64,000 bases of DNA from Thiodiazotropha sp040507035 (GTDB taxonomy: Bacteria; Pseudomonadota; Gammaproteobacteria; Chromatiales; Chromatiaceae): contig JBEVVR010000014.1 of the NCBI GenBank assembly GCA_040507035.1, positions 124,001-188,000 on the forward strand. The letters run 5' to 3'. The notes under the pieces are model-generated. The model had not been told where the DNA came from. It did no database searches and worked only from the letters and a program-made list of their open reading frames with translations. Below, piece by piece: positions 18,105 through 27,692 of this stretch. How positions within the stretch are numbered: position 1 is the first letter of the stretch; each line of letters begins with the position of its first letter. A program made the position numbers and the translations under genes.

Positions 18105-18845
18105 ATGCAATCAGTAAAAGATCGAGTCGTGCTGGTAACCGGCGCAAACAGAGGTATCGGAAAGAGCATCGTCGAGGAGTTTCTGCGTGCGGGTGCGAGT
18201 AAGATTTATGCGGCTGCACGTAATCCGGAATCAATCAAGCCCTTGAGTGATGCCTATGGTGAGCGCATTGTCCCGCTGCGTATCGATATGCACGATCCGG
18301 GCAGCATCAATGCCGCAGCGAAGCAAGCAGACGATGTTGAGATCGTGATCAACAATGCCGGTATGTTGAACATCGCCAACCCCCTGGCAAGCAATGCCGT
18401 GGCGGCAATGCAGGATGAGATGGAGGTCAATGTCTATGGCTTGATGCGTATGGCCCAGGCATTCGCACCCATTTTGAAAGCCAATGGTGGTGGTGCCCTG
18501 GTACAACTCAACTCGGTTGCATCGATGAAGAACTTTGTCGACTTCGCAACCTATTCGGCATCGAAGGCGGCATCCTACTCCATCACCCAGGGATTGCGTG
18601 ATCAGCTTCGGGAGCAAGGCACCCAGGTGATCAGCGTACACCCGGGACCGATTGCGACAGACATGGCGGTCAATGCAGGGCTAAACGAAATCGCCGAGCC
18701 CGCTGAGCTGGTTGCCCAGGCGATTATCGAAGCACTGCAATCGGGTGAGTTTCATGCATTTCCGGACACCATGGCGAAGCAGGTGGGTGCCGTCTACCGG
18801 GAATTTGCCAGTAACATTGTGGAAGCGAACCTGATGGAAGGTTGA
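18105..18845 (+). CDS. Short-chain dehydrogenase/reductase (SDR)
   Basis: The 246-residue protein is a classical SDR. The NAD(P) motif is TGANRGIG (about 13-20), NNAG follows near 82, the catalytic Ser lies in LNSVAS and the YSASKAA motif supplies Tyr and Lys near 146-150. An AGGAG site precedes the ATG. It would be controlled by the divergent TetR regulator. Substrate is not predictable; detoxification of a reactive carbonyl is one possibility. Confidence 0.9.
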   Translation: MQSVKDRVVLVTGANRGIGKSIVEEFLRAGASKIYAAARNPESIKPLSDAYGERIVPLRIDMHDPGSINAAAKQADDVEIVINNAGMLNIANPLASNAVAAMQDEMEVNVYGLMRMAQAFAPILKANGGGALVQLNSVASMKNFVDFATYSASKAASYSITQGLRDQLREQGTQVISVHPGPIATDMAVNAGLNEIAEPAELVAQAIIEALQSGEFHAFPDTMAKQVGAVYREFASNIVEANLMEG

Positions 18846-18876
18846 TCGGAAATTCAGTCTTGAACAGAATTTAGCG

Positions 18877-18901
18877 CTACCTTGTCCCCTGGACAAGGTA
18901 G
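18877..18901 (+). terminator. Hairpin after the SDR gene
   Basis: CTACCTTGTCC-CCT-GGACAAGGTAG forms a perfect 11-bp stem with a three-base loop 31 bases after the SDR stop. No T-run follows, so it could be a stabiliser or a weak terminator ahead of the dioxygenase gene. Confidence 0.45.
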
Positions 18902-18939
18902 ACTGCCAAGTTAGGTGATGTTATCAGCAAGGAGAACCA

Positions 18940-19737
18940 TTGTTAAAACAATCGCGTGTAGTCTATATATCTCACGGAGGCGGACCCATGCCCCTGCTTG
19001 GCGACGAAGGCCATCAGGAGATGGTGGCGTGCTTGAAAGAGATGGCAAGGGCGATGGAAAAGCCATCGGCAATCATCGTTGTGAGCGCGCATTGGGAAGA
19101 GGCGGTACCTACTGTAACATCAGCTAACAACCCATCATTGATTTATGATTACTACGGATTTCCCCAAGCGTCCTACAGTATTGAATACCCTTGTCCAGGT
19201 GAACCTTCACTGGCGGGCCGGATCCGGCGGCTATTGCGGGAGGCCGGAATGGAAGCCGATCTCAATGATCAACGGGGTTTCGATCACGGCCTCTTTGTGC
19301 CACTAAAAATAATCTATCCCGAGGCGGATATCCCCTGTGTTCAGCTGTCTCTGGTGAACAGCCTGGATCCAATGCAGCATATCAGGATCGGAAAGGCGCT
19401 GCGGCCGCTGAGAAACGAGAATCTACTCATTATTGGCTCGGGCTTTTCATTTCATAACATGCGGGCATTTTTTACGCCCGATACTGCCGAGTCGAGAAGA
19501 ATGAATGAATCCTTCGAGGCCTGGCTGATCGATACCTGTTCCAATAAAACGCTTGAGGAAGATGAAAGAGCTCAACTACTGAAAGATTGGCACAGCGCAC
19601 CCTATGCGCGCTATTGTCATCCCAGGGAGGAGCATCTGCTTCCGCTGCACCTTTGCTACGGCATCACTCAATCCCCATGCTCCAGCTACCATGAACTCGA
19701 GATTGTTAATAAAAAGTCGAGTATGTATCTGTGGTGA
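18940..19737 (+). CDS. DODA-type extradiol aromatic ring-opening dioxygenase (LigB-like)
   Basis: The 265-residue protein fits the class III extradiol/DODA family: VVYISHGGGPMPLL at the N-terminus with the metal-binding His, VVSAHWEE, DHGLFVPLKIIYPEADIP and GSGFSFHNM. The TTG at 18940 is taken as start because the family pattern begins at once and AAGGAG lies five bases before it; the first ATG would cut off the metal ligand. Members open catechol rings, for example of DOPA, or act on zinc- or iron-bound substrates in YgiD. It may share control with the SDR gene. Confidence 0.87.
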   Translation: MLKQSRVVYISHGGGPMPLLGDEGHQEMVACLKEMARAMEKPSAIIVVSAHWEEAVPTVTSANNPSLIYDYYGFPQASYSIEYPCPGEPSLAGRIRRLLREAGMEADLNDQRGFDHGLFVPLKIIYPEADIPCVQLSLVNSLDPMQHIRIGKALRPLRNENLLIIGSGFSFHNMRAFFTPDTAESRRMNESFEAWLIDTCSNKTLEEDERAQLLKDWHSAPYARYCHPREEHLLPLHLCYGITQSPCSSYHELEIVNKKSSMYLW

Positions 19738-20023
19738 CTTTATTATTTGACAGGCACTGCGATTGAGCTCATCAAGATCCGAGCTTAGGATCCGAACAAT
19801 GAGTATGTTTACGATGCTCATGTTTGAAGAGACTTTACGTGACGCCACTAACAGTTCTATTGAGAAACGGGTAGATTCCATGAATTTAAACAGGGATTGA
19901 AAGGTCAAAACCTGGGTCGAGTTATCGACACTGGGTTTTGGTAGACTACCCGGCGCACCTGATAGGCTGCCTCCGTTACTGACTCCATAGAAATTGAACA
20001 CAAACCAGAAACTATTTTCGATT

Positions 20024-20752
20024 ATGATTAGCCGATATGCCGTACCCGCTTTATATTTCTTTACACTCTTAGTCATATCCAGCAACCTCTATTCCGAGGA
20101 GCAATGGAAACACGAACTCGAGGTCGGTCTCAATGGCGCCAGTGGCAACTCGGAATCGATAAACCTCCATACCGGATACAGCGGCAGCTACAAGGATGAT
20201 AATCATGGCTGGAAACTGATCACCGCTTATGACAAGGCCAGAAGCGACGGTGTCGAGTCGCGAAATCAGTTCTTTGCCGACCTGTTGAAGGATTGGTATT
20301 GGGTGGGAAATCCCTGGTTCGCCTTTGTCCAGGGCCGCTACGACTGGGACGAGTTCAAGGATTGGGACTATCGGCTCTCCGCCTCGGCGGGCGCCGGCTA
20401 TGAATTCATCAAAAACGACAGCTTCTACCTGGTCGGCCGCGCGGGTCTTGGTGGCAACAAGACTTATAGAGAGGATGAAGAGGCCTTCACTCAGGAAACG
20501 ACCCTGGGTCTGGATGCGGCCTGGACCATCTCCGAACGGGAGTCGGTCGACTTCAAGACCACTTTCTATCCCAGCCTGGAGGAGCAGGGCGAATACCGCA
20601 ATATCAGCAGCTTTAACTGGCGGATGACCATGTCGGAACAGGGGACGCTGGCGATGAAGATAGGCCTGATTAACGAATACGATTCGCAAGCAGCACCCGG
20701 AACGGAGAAGAGCGATTTCAAGTACCACCTCTCACTGGTGTGGGGGCTCTGA
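20024..20752 (+). CDS. DUF481 family outer membrane protein
   Basis: The 242-residue protein has a signal peptide (ALYFFTLLVISSNLYS) and then alternating beta strands of a DUF481/YdiY-type barrel: WKHELEVGLNGASGNSES, WKLITAYDKARSDG, ASAGAGYEFIK and the final HLSLVWGL. These proteins are small outer membrane barrels induced by salt or acid in some species. A TTG 30 bases upstream is an alternative start. The 286 bases before it hold no supported gene. Confidence 0.8.
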   Translation: MISRYAVPALYFFTLLVISSNLYSEEQWKHELEVGLNGASGNSESINLHTGYSGSYKDDNHGWKLITAYDKARSDGVESRNQFFADLLKDWYWVGNPWFAFVQGRYDWDEFKDWDYRLSASAGAGYEFIKNDSFYLVGRAGLGGNKTYREDEEAFTQETTLGLDAAWTISERESVDFKTTFYPSLEEQGEYRNISSFNWRMTMSEQGTLAMKIGLINEYDSQAAPGTEKSDFKYHLSLVWGL

Positions 20753-20818
20753 ATCTCTGCTAAAGAACAAACAGCAACTCATTGCAAACGGTTTGACCCT
20801 GCAGGATCAGTTTTGAAC

Positions 20819-23800
20819 TCAATCGCTGCTGAGTAGTGGCTCTGCAGTGGCGGCTGTTTCAGAGTCAGCCTCTTGGTCTCGCTGCTCGCTGTGCTCTTTC
20901 GCCAACAGGACATAGATCGAGGGCAAGACAAAGAGGGTGAATAGGGTGCCGATGGCCATGCCGCCCACCAGCACCAGGCCGATGGAGTTTCGTGCCGCCG
21001 CCCCGGCGCCGGTAACCAGGATCAGCGGGAAGTGACCGGCCACCGTTGCCGCCGTGGTCATCAGAACCGGACGCAGTCGGGTCATCGCCGCCTCCCGGGC
21101 CGCATCGATCTTGGATAGTCCCTGCTCCTGCAGTTTGTTGGCGAACTCGACGATGAGGATACCGTTCTTGGCGATCAGTCCGACCAGCGTGACCAAACCC
21201 ACTTGGGCATAGATGTTCAACGTGGTGGTCCAGCTGCTGGTCCAGAAGGGCATATTGGGGTTGGGCATCTTCAGGAAGGTGAAGATCAGGGCGCCGAACA
21301 TCGCCAGGGGCACCGAGCCCAGGAGAATGATCAGCGGATCGCGAAAGGAGTTGAACTGCACCGCCAGGGCCATGAAGATCATCACGATGGCCAGGGAGAA
21401 GGCGGGGAGGAACTTGTTGCCTTCATGACGCAGTTGCCGCGACTCGCCGGTGTAGTCGATGGTATAGCCGGGGGGCAGGATCTCCTGTGCCGCCTCTTCC
21501 AGCACAGTGAGTGCCTCGTCGAGGGTGCGGTTGGTCATCCCCGAGAGTTTCACCGAGTTGAGCTGCTGGAAGCGGTTGAGGGAGCGGGGCACGGTGCTGT
21601 TTTCTATCTTCGCCACGCTGCTCAAGGGGATCAGCTCTCCCTGCGGACCGCTGATATAGATCTCGGTAAGCTGCTCCGGATTGAGTCGCTGGGCACGTTC
21701 GATCTGTGGAATCACCTTGTAGCTGCGCCCGGCGATATTGAAGCGGTTGACGTAATCACCGCCCAAAGCGGCGGCCATGTCGTTGCCGATCTGGTTGAGA
21801 TCGAGGCCGAGGGCGCCGATCTTGTCCCGGTCCAGCACCACCTGGGCCTGGGGCTGATCATATTTGAGATCGATCAGCGGCGGGAAGTGGAACATGCCGC
21901 TCTCCGTGGCCTTGGCCTGGATCTGTTGGGCGAAGTCGAGCAGGCGCTCGGCATCCCCGGTGGAAGCGATAATGAACTCCACCGGGAAGTTGCTGCCGCC
22001 GGGCAGGGCAGGTGGCGTGGTGGCGAAGATCTGGAAGCCTGGGATCTGCGACAGCTTGGCCTGGATCTCGGGCACGATCTCAAACACGGTACGCTCCCGG
22101 GGATCGTGCCAGGGTTTGACCACCATGCCGGAGAAGCCGTCCGTATCGTACAGGGCACCGACAGAAGGGGCGAGCAGGATCTGGAAGGTGAGATCCACCT
22201 CCTCGATACTGAGGAAGGCATCCTCGACGGCCTTGCCATAGAACGCCTTCTGATTGGCGGTGGCGTTGGCCGGGGCGTTGATGACACCGAAGATTACGCT
22301 CTGATCCTCACCGGGGGCCAGCTCCTTGGGCGACATGTTGTAGAGGGGAAAGGCCGCCGCGGCGACCGCGAGCCATATCACATAGACGAAGGGGCGGGCA
22401 TTCAGGGTGGTATCGATCAGACGGCCGTAGGCCAGGCGCAGACGGTCGAAGTGGTGGTTGACCCAGCCGGTGAAGCCCTTCTCCTCGTCCGCCGCGTCGC
22501 GCAGCATTTGCGAACACATCATGGGGGAGAGGGTGAGGGCGACGATACCCGAAATGGTGACGGTACCGGCCAGGGTGAGGGCGAACTCGCGGAACAGGGC
22601 ACCGGTCAGCCCCCCCTGGAGGGCGATGGGTATATAGACCGCCGCCAGAGTGATGGTCATGGCGATGATCGGTCCCACCAGTTCCCGTGCCCCGAGCAGG
22701 GCCGCCTCCAGCTTACTGCGACCCTCGCGCAGATGACGCTCGATGTTCTCCACCATGACGATGGCGTCATCCACCACCAGGCCCACAGAGAGCACGATGG
22801 CCAGCAGGGTAAGCAGATTGAGGGAGAAGCCGAAGACCTGCATCAGAAAGATACTGCCGATCAGCGAAACCGGGATCGCGAACATCGGCACCAGGGCGGT
22901 GCGCATGGAGCCGAGAAAGAGGAAAATCACCAGGATGACGATCATTAGGGTGTCGCCCAGGGTCTTGGTGACCTCGGTGATGGCGTTGGCGATATACTCC
23001 GAGGCGTCGTAACCTAGCTCCACCTCGAGCCCCGAGGGCAGGTCACGGGCGATGACGTCGATCTCGGTGCGCACCCGCTTGATGACATCGATGGTATTGG
23101 CGTTGGGCAGGGGGAAGATACCCATGAAGACCGCGGTCTGGCCCAGGTAGCTGACCGTGGTGTCGTAGTCTTCGGCACCGAGGGTGACATCGGCGATATC
23201 GCTCAATCTCACAATGGCGTCGTCCTGCTGCCGAATCACCAGGCGCTCGAACTCCTCCACCGTGTGCAGATCGGTGTTGGCGGTGAGCGTGACCTGAACC
23301 AGAGAGCCCTTGGTGGTGCCCACGGCGGCAAGAAAGTTATTGGCGGCCAGGGCCTGTCGCACCTGGGCCGGGCTGACATGGTAGGCGGCCATCTTGTCCG
23401 GTTTCAGCCAGACACGCATGGCGAAGGTGCGGGCGCCGAAAATCTCTGCCCGCTGCACCCCAGCGACGGCAGCCAGGCGGGGTTGAATGACCCGGATCAG
23501 GTAGTCGGTGATCTCCGCCTGAGAGAGGATATCGGAGGCGAAGCTGATGTAGGCGGCGGCGAACTCCGAATCCGCCGACTGCACCGAGATCGCAGGCACC
23601 TGGGCCTCCGCGGGCAGCTCATTGCGCACCTGGTTCACCTTGGCGGTGATCTCCGCCAGCGCCTTGGTGGGCTCGTAGTTGAGCTCGAGGCGGGCGTTGA
23701 TCATGGAAAAGCCCTGCAGGCTCTTCGATTCGATGTACTCGATACCGTCGGCGGAAGCGATGGCCTGCTCCAGTGGTGTGGTGATAAAGCCGCGCACCAG

Positions 23801-23983
23801 TTCCGCGCTGGCGCCCACATAGACGGTGGAGATGTTGACCGTAGCGTTGTCGCTGCGGGGATATTGCCGAATGTTGAGGCTGTTCCAGGCCTGAAAGCCG
23901 GCGATGACGATCAGCAGATTGAGAACTATTGCAACCACCGGCCGCTGGATGAAGAGATCGGTAAAGGCTTTCATCCTGGCCAT
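20819..23983 (-). CDS. RND family efflux transporter permease (HAE1 type)
   Basis: The 1054-residue protein has the length and layout of AcrB/MexB-like pumps: an N-terminal membrane segment FIQRPVVAIVLNLLIVIAGF, porter domains, the TM4 acidic pair in GLVVDDAIVMVENIERH, and a second repeat ending in VLMTTAATVAGHFPL and GGMAIGTLFTLFVLPSIYVL. It expels hydrophobic compounds with the proton gradient. ATG 23974 is an alternative start. It is encoded directly after its adaptor; no TolC-like channel gene lies nearby. Confidence 0.95.
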   Translation of the reverse strand: MARMKAFTDLFIQRPVVAIVLNLLIVIAGFQAWNSLNIRQYPRSDNATVNISTVYVGASAELVRGFITTPLEQAIASADGIEYIESKSLQGFSMINARLELNYEPTKALAEITAKVNQVRNELPAEAQVPAISVQSADSEFAAAYISFASDILSQAEITDYLIRVIQPRLAAVAGVQRAEIFGARTFAMRVWLKPDKMAAYHVSPAQVRQALAANNFLAAVGTTKGSLVQVTLTANTDLHTVEEFERLVIRQQDDAIVRLSDIADVTLGAEDYDTTVSYLGQTAVFMGIFPLPNANTIDVIKRVRTEIDVIARDLPSGLEVELGYDASEYIANAITEVTKTLGDTLMIVILVIFLFLGSMRTALVPMFAIPVSLIGSIFLMQVFGFSLNLLTLLAIVLSVGLVVDDAIVMVENIERHLREGRSKLEAALLGARELVGPIIAMTITLAAVYIPIALQGGLTGALFREFALTLAGTVTISGIVALTLSPMMCSQMLRDAADEEKGFTGWVNHHFDRLRLAYGRLIDTTLNARPFVYVIWLAVAAAAFPLYNMSPKELAPGEDQSVIFGVINAPANATANQKAFYGKAVEDAFLSIEEVDLTFQILLAPSVGALYDTDGFSGMVVKPWHDPRERTVFEIVPEIQAKLSQIPGFQIFATTPPALPGGSNFPVEFIIASTGDAERLLDFAQQIQAKATESGMFHFPPLIDLKYDQPQAQVVLDRDKIGALGLDLNQIGNDMAAALGGDYVNRFNIAGRSYKVIPQIERAQRLNPEQLTEIYISGPQGELIPLSSVAKIENSTVPRSLNRFQQLNSVKLSGMTNRTLDEALTVLEEAAQEILPPGYTIDYTGESRQLRHEGNKFLPAFSLAIVMIFMALAVQFNSFRDPLIILLGSVPLAMFGALIFTFLKMPNPNMPFWTSSWTTTLNIYAQVGLVTLVGLIAKNGILIVEFANKLQEQGLSKIDAAREAAMTRLRPVLMTTAATVAGHFPLILVTGAGAAARNSIGLVLVGGMAIGTLFTLFVLPSIYVLLAKEHSEQRDQEADSETAATAEPLLSSD

Positions 23984-24039
23984 ATCAAAGTCCCTTGCTC
24001 ATGGTTGCGCAGAATGCCTTGATGCTGTGTGGGTGCAAA

Positions 24040-25164
24040 TTACTCATTGGCGGGGGTGGGCTCCGTCTCGGCTTCGGGGGCGAGGGCGTTGTCGACCACC
24101 ACCGCCATCTTCGGCCGCAGTTTGAAAACTCCACTGGTGACGACACTCTCCCCCTCCTTGAGACCTGTCTCCACGGCAACAAAGTCACCTTTTGTGCCGC
24201 CCAGGCGAATTACCTGTTGGCGCAGTATGAGCTGTTTGTCACCACTCTTCTCATCTTCGGCTTCGTCGATGACAAATACGGTATCTCCATAGGGTGCGTA
24301 GAGCACCGCAGTGGCCGGAATGGCGAGTACTTTCTGCTTATCCGGGAGTAGTACTTCAACATTTGCAAACATGCCAGGTCGAAGGAGTTCGCCCTTATTT
24401 GCCATGGTTGCCCTGACGCGTACACTGCGCGTCATCTGGTCGATTTCAGGGTTCACGGCGATTATTTTGCCGCTAAAGAGTTCGTCAGGGGCGGCGTCAG
24501 TAGAAATCCGAACCTCAGTACCTGGCTTAAGGATCGAGTAGCGTTTTTGAGGCAGGGAGAAATCCACGTAGATCGGATCGACGGTCTGTAGGGTCACTAT
24601 TGGGCTTCCCTGATCGACGATCTGTCCAAGGTTGACCTGTCGTATGCCCAACTGACCGGCAAACGGCGCGCGAATCGTCTTCTTTTCTATGGTGGCGCGG
24701 ACGTTGTCGACCTGGGCGGTGGCCTGTTTGTAGTTGGCCTCGGCGCTATCCAGATCGGCCTGGGAGACGGTCTTGTTGGCGCGCAGGTCCCGGTTGCGAT
24801 CGAGATTGATCCGCGCCAGCTTGGCCGCGGCCTCGGCGGAGCGCAGCTGCGCCACCTCGGCGGAGACATCGATGCGTACCAGTAGCTCGCCGGCTTCTAC
24901 CCGATCCCCTGACTCGAAGGCGATTGCTTCGATCTTGCCTCCCAGCTCGGCGCTGACAGTGACTCCCTGCACCGCAACCAGCGAGCCCGTGGAGCTAACC
25001 TTGTTGGGCCATTGCATGCTGCGCACCTGATCGGAGGTTACAGTCTCCGGGGGCATCTGCATCTCGGCAGAACCCATGGTTTCGAATTGTTTCAACTTGA
25101 TCAGGGTCGGTACGCCGATCAGGATGGCCAGCCCCAACAGTGTGAAGACAAGTTTCTTTAACAT
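24040..25164 (-). CDS. RND efflux periplasmic adaptor subunit (membrane fusion protein)
   Basis: The 374-residue protein begins MLKKLVFTLLGLAILIGVPTLIKLK (one membrane anchor) at ATG 25164; upstream in-frame codons do not look like coding sequence. Lipoyl-like halves (GSLVAVQGVTVSAELGGKIEAI and IRAPFAGQLGIRQVNLGQIV) surround an alpha hairpin rich in A, R and D, followed by the barrel domain. It links the RND permease to an outer membrane channel. The gap to the permease gene is 56 bases. Confidence 0.93.
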   Translation of the reverse strand: MLKKLVFTLLGLAILIGVPTLIKLKQFETMGSAEMQMPPETVTSDQVRSMQWPNKVSSTGSLVAVQGVTVSAELGGKIEAIAFESGDRVEAGELLVRIDVSAEVAQLRSAEAAAKLARINLDRNRDLRANKTVSQADLDSAEANYKQATAQVDNVRATIEKKTIRAPFAGQLGIRQVNLGQIVDQGSPIVTLQTVDPIYVDFSLPQKRYSILKPGTEVRISTDAAPDELFSGKIIAVNPEIDQMTRSVRVRATMANKGELLRPGMFANVEVLLPDKQKVLAIPATAVLYAPYGDTVFVIDEAEDEKSGDKQLILRQQVIRLGGTKGDFVAVETGLKEGESVVTSGVFKLRPKMAVVVDNALAPEAETEPTPANE

Positions 25165-25514
25165 AAGGTTAACATCCGTGCTCAATTCTGGGGGCACCTA
25201 GGGCCTTGAAATATTGGTCGGGAATAGATCCAAATAGTTAGCGCGCCGTAAAAAGATGACTCAATCTTCTACGTCAAGTTCCACTCGGTATGAATAATCC
25301 CAATGATCACAACTTAAGCTTTGCAATCAAGGAGAGGCCAGTATCAGGAAATCGGCATGGTGGTGCGTTGCGAATTCGCAAGCCAATGCTATCCATACGG
25401 GAGATATTGGTTACGCGGAGGTTACCTTACAACATCACTCACCAATAAACCAGTTTTCCACCGGTTGAGAATTTGCGATTGTGTGGTTTTCCTATATTTT
25501 TGGAATCTGAGTGA
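25165..25514. other. Intergenic stretch without supported gene
   Basis: The 350 bases upstream of the efflux operon hold no ORF with protein-like composition. The efflux promoter should lie here, but I see no clear operator palindrome. Confidence 0.5.
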
Positions 25515-25709
25515 CTAGGGCTTGATGTCAAGCACTGGGGTGTCTGGAAAGGCGTCTATATCGTCGATCTCCATACTGTTGTCTTCAATCGAGATGACCT
25601 GACAGCGGCTCAGGGTGATAGGGTTTGGCCTCACCGGTGCACGGGTGGTGAAGAAACCCCACAGGGGATTCTCGGGATTGTCCCGGGGATGGACTTGGAT
25701 TATTACGCT
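25515..25709 (-). pseudogene. Remnant of a TsaA/TrmO-type tRNA methyltransferase gene
   Basis: About 64 codons encode IIQVHPRDNPENPLWGFFTTRAPVRPNPI (in outline) and end DTPVLDIKP followed by TAG. In the TsaA/TrmO (UPF0066) family this is the central core, where the text GVFATRSPxRPNPI and GTPVxDIKPY is strongly conserved. Here the frame stops exactly where the conserved Tyr of DIKPY is expected. The codons before it are not family-like, so both the N-terminal third and the C-terminus are missing. TrmO methylates N6 of t6A37 in tRNA. This copy should be inactive. Confidence 0.7.
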
Positions 25710-26072
25710 CTCACTATGGATTGGCGGGGCCTGGCTTTTCAAGCTATCTTGCCGGGCCGGCATTGGCAATAAAGCCCAAAGGTGTGCAGGTAACGAACAA
25801 AGCCAAGTAAGTAGATGCTGAGATTAAAGTATTAAAGATATCTAATTAATGTAGTTTGTAGAAGAAGATTTGCCGGATTGAGAAAACACTACTATTTTAG
25901 ATATTCAAATAAAGAGACTTCCTAAGAATGGAGATGTCTTGTTAAGGAAATAGATAGATAGCTTGTTGAACAGCAGCAGAGATGTTGAGAAATTCTGTAC
26001 TGATTCCAAAATCGAGATGTGGTCGTTTCCATATTGCTTGATGTCTTCGTTGCGAAATGGTGTTGGAGTGAT
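25710..26072. other. AT-rich intergenic stretch without supported gene
   Basis: About 360 bases, markedly richer in A and T than the surroundings from 25800 on. I see no RNA gene, repeat or plausible ORF. Together with the truncated neighbour this marks a decayed segment. Confidence 0.4.
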
Positions 26073-26369
26073 ATGATTTTCTGGATTTTGTTACTGCTGC
26101 TTCTGATGGTTCCTGTCTTTATTGTCGCAAAGCGGAAAAACTATATAACTTTGATGTTTACTTTTTTCCCTTATCTGATTTTTACGTTATATGATGTGAG
26201 TTCGGAATGTATTGCCACAAATAACACATCTGAAGCCTGTGTGTGGGGCTATATGAATTACATATATGCAATTATCATAGGAAGTTTTTTATATCTACTG
26301 GTAACTGTAATCCAAATAGTAGCCGCAAAAATATGGACAAAAACGGATAATCCGGAAATGCACAGCTAA
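26073..26369 (+). CDS. Small hypothetical membrane protein
   Basis: The 98-residue product starts at ATG 26073 with GGAG five bases upstream, rather than at the GTG 54 bases earlier. It has three hydrophobic segments: FWILLLLLLMVPVFIV, LMFTFFPYLIFTLY and YIYAIIIGSFLYLLVTVIQIVAA. Two Cys lie in the loop between segments two and three (SSECIATNNTSEACVW). I do not recognise a family. Low G+C content suggests a recent or poorly ameliorated gene. Confidence 0.5.
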   Translation: MIFWILLLLLLMVPVFIVAKRKNYITLMFTFFPYLIFTLYDVSSECIATNNTSEACVWGYMNYIYAIIIGSFLYLLVTVIQIVAAKIWTKTDNPEMHS

Positions 26370-26435
26370 TAAGCGCCAGAAACATAAGGCTAAAACAATA
26401 AGATTAATCTTTGCTGCAAAGGGAATGTAAGCTGA

Positions 26436-26903
26436 GTGCCATACACCGATATTATTCCAGTCAAAGAAGTGAAGAGAATAAAGGAGCTCCTGGATAGCTG
26501 TGGACTTCCGGTTGAAGATATTGGAGAAGTTTATCATTGCGAGTTGTATGGCCTGGATTATGAATCTGACATGGTTGCTGTTGTCGGGTTGCAACCCTTA
26601 GGCAGTGTGGCTTTGTTAAGGTCACTGGCAGTTTCTAGGGATCACAGGCTTAATGGGATTGGCGCTAGAATGGTTGGCTTTGCCGAGTCCAGGGCGTCGA
26701 CAATATGTGTCGATCAGATATATCTGCTCACTATAGATGCTCAAAACTATTTCTATAAATTAGGGTATAGGTCGGTGAGTCGCAATGTCGCACCTACTGC
26801 AATTGTGAATACAGATCAGTTTTCCGCTGTTTGTCCCTCAAGCGCCATTCTCATGGTCAAGAATCTCCAAACCTCAATCGTTCAAAGTAGTAGAAAAAAA
26901 TAG
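26436..26903 (+). CDS. GNAT acetyltransferase, ArsN2-like
   Basis: The 155-residue protein has the GNAT acetyl-CoA pattern LRSLAVSRDHRLNGIGARMV and the C-terminal FYKLGYRSVSRNVAP. This resembles the arsenic-resistance acetyltransferase ArsN2, in which the FGF-like segment is followed by a variable end. The start is a GTG with a weak upstream site, so the N-terminus is uncertain. No ars operon genes are next to it. An alternative is an amino-acid N-acetyltransferase; I hold ArsN2-like as moderately likely. Confidence 0.65.
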   Translation: MPYTDIIPVKEVKRIKELLDSCGLPVEDIGEVYHCELYGLDYESDMVAVVGLQPLGSVALLRSLAVSRDHRLNGIGARMVGFAESRASTICVDQIYLLTIDAQNYFYKLGYRSVSRNVAPTAIVNTDQFSAVCPSSAILMVKNLQTSIVQSSRKK

Positions 26904-26964
26904 ATACGAACCATTCGAACTGGTTAACATCAAACATTGCAATTATGGGTTTGCAGTAGGTGCT

Positions 26965-27486
26965 ATGAATCGTCGGAAATTTCTAAAAACTTCAGCTGTT
27001 TCAGCGCTTCTGTTAGGCGCGGGAGCCATCTATTGGCCTCACAGGTGGAAATATATCGTTGTCCACCATAGCGCAGGCGACTTCGGTACTATCGAGTTTC
27101 TGCAACGGGTGCATCGACAGCGTCAGGCTGGAGATCCCATCGATGCCATTCCCTATCACTATGTCATCGGTAATGGTAACGGTATGGAAGAGGGTGAGAT
27201 CGGGAGCGATTGGCGCCAACGCTATGGGATCTGGGGCGCCCATGTGTCAGGCAGAAATATGGACAGAAATTTACGCGGAATTGGCATATGTCTTATCGGT
27301 AACTTCGATATCGATCCGGTACCTGAGGGGCAGTATGTCGCACTGGTTGCACTAACCAAGGCCCTGATGTCGAAGTACCAGATCCTGGTGGAGAATGTAT
27401 CGGGACATGGTCACACCGAGGGGGAGTTGACGAACTGCCCTGGTAAGCATTTTCCCATGCAGCGGTTCTTGAAGGAGATAGCTTGA
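26965..27486 (+). CDS. Exported N-acetylmuramoyl-L-alanine amidase (Amidase_2/PGRP fold)
   Basis: The 173-residue protein starts MNRRKFLKTSAVSALLLGAGA, a Tat-like signal with the twin arginine. The T7-lysozyme/PGRP domain follows: zinc ligand His in YIVVHHSAGDFGTIEF, the pattern PYHYVIGNGNG, and GHGHTEGELTNCPGKHFP with the second His and Cys ligands. It should cleave the amide bond between muramic acid and the stem peptide in the periplasm. It ends 206 bases before nifB. Confidence 0.88.
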   Translation: MNRRKFLKTSAVSALLLGAGAIYWPHRWKYIVVHHSAGDFGTIEFLQRVHRQRQAGDPIDAIPYHYVIGNGNGMEEGEIGSDWRQRYGIWGAHVSGRNMDRNLRGIGICLIGNFDIDPVPEGQYVALVALTKALMSKYQILVENVSGHGHTEGELTNCPGKHFPMQRFLKEIA

Positions 27487-27538
27487 AAGAGCGGGCCATC
27501 CAGGCTGTAGTGGATACGACAGTCGCCATGCATAATCC

Positions 27539-27554
27539 TGTCTTCAATCCTACA
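27539..27554. promoter_or_regulatory. NifA upstream activator site of the nifB operon
   Basis: TGTCTTCAATCCTACA is an exact TGT-N10-ACA, 64 bases before the -24 element of nifB. Confidence 0.65.
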
Positions 27555-27617
27555 TCATTTTAGTGATATTAAAATAAACACAAGTTAATACAATAAGATA
27601 GCGGCAGTCACAAAAGA

Positions 27618-27633
27618 CGGCACGCTGATTGCA
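27618..27633 (+). promoter_or_regulatory. Sigma54 promoter of the nifB operon
   Basis: CGGCACGCTGATTGCA has GG at 27619-27620 and GC at 27631-27632 with ten bases between, matching GGCACG-N4-TTGCA. Only the first T of the consensus is replaced. The nifB ATG lies 59 bases downstream. Confidence 0.75.
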
Positions 27634-27692
27634 TCCTCGTCTGTTAAATCGATGTTAATCCCCCTTGGGATCATAGTTTCGGAGGCGATGTG

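Noticed and set aside
19576..20085. 169-codon minus-strand frame overlapping the dioxygenase and DUF481 genes
   Set aside because: It lies mostly opposite two convincing genes, has no ribosome site and shows no family pattern.
21203..22948. 581-codon plus-strand frame opposite the RND permease
   Set aside because: Composition (G, H, Q, R rich) is that of an antisense shadow of a GC-rich gene; the permease on the other strand is certain.
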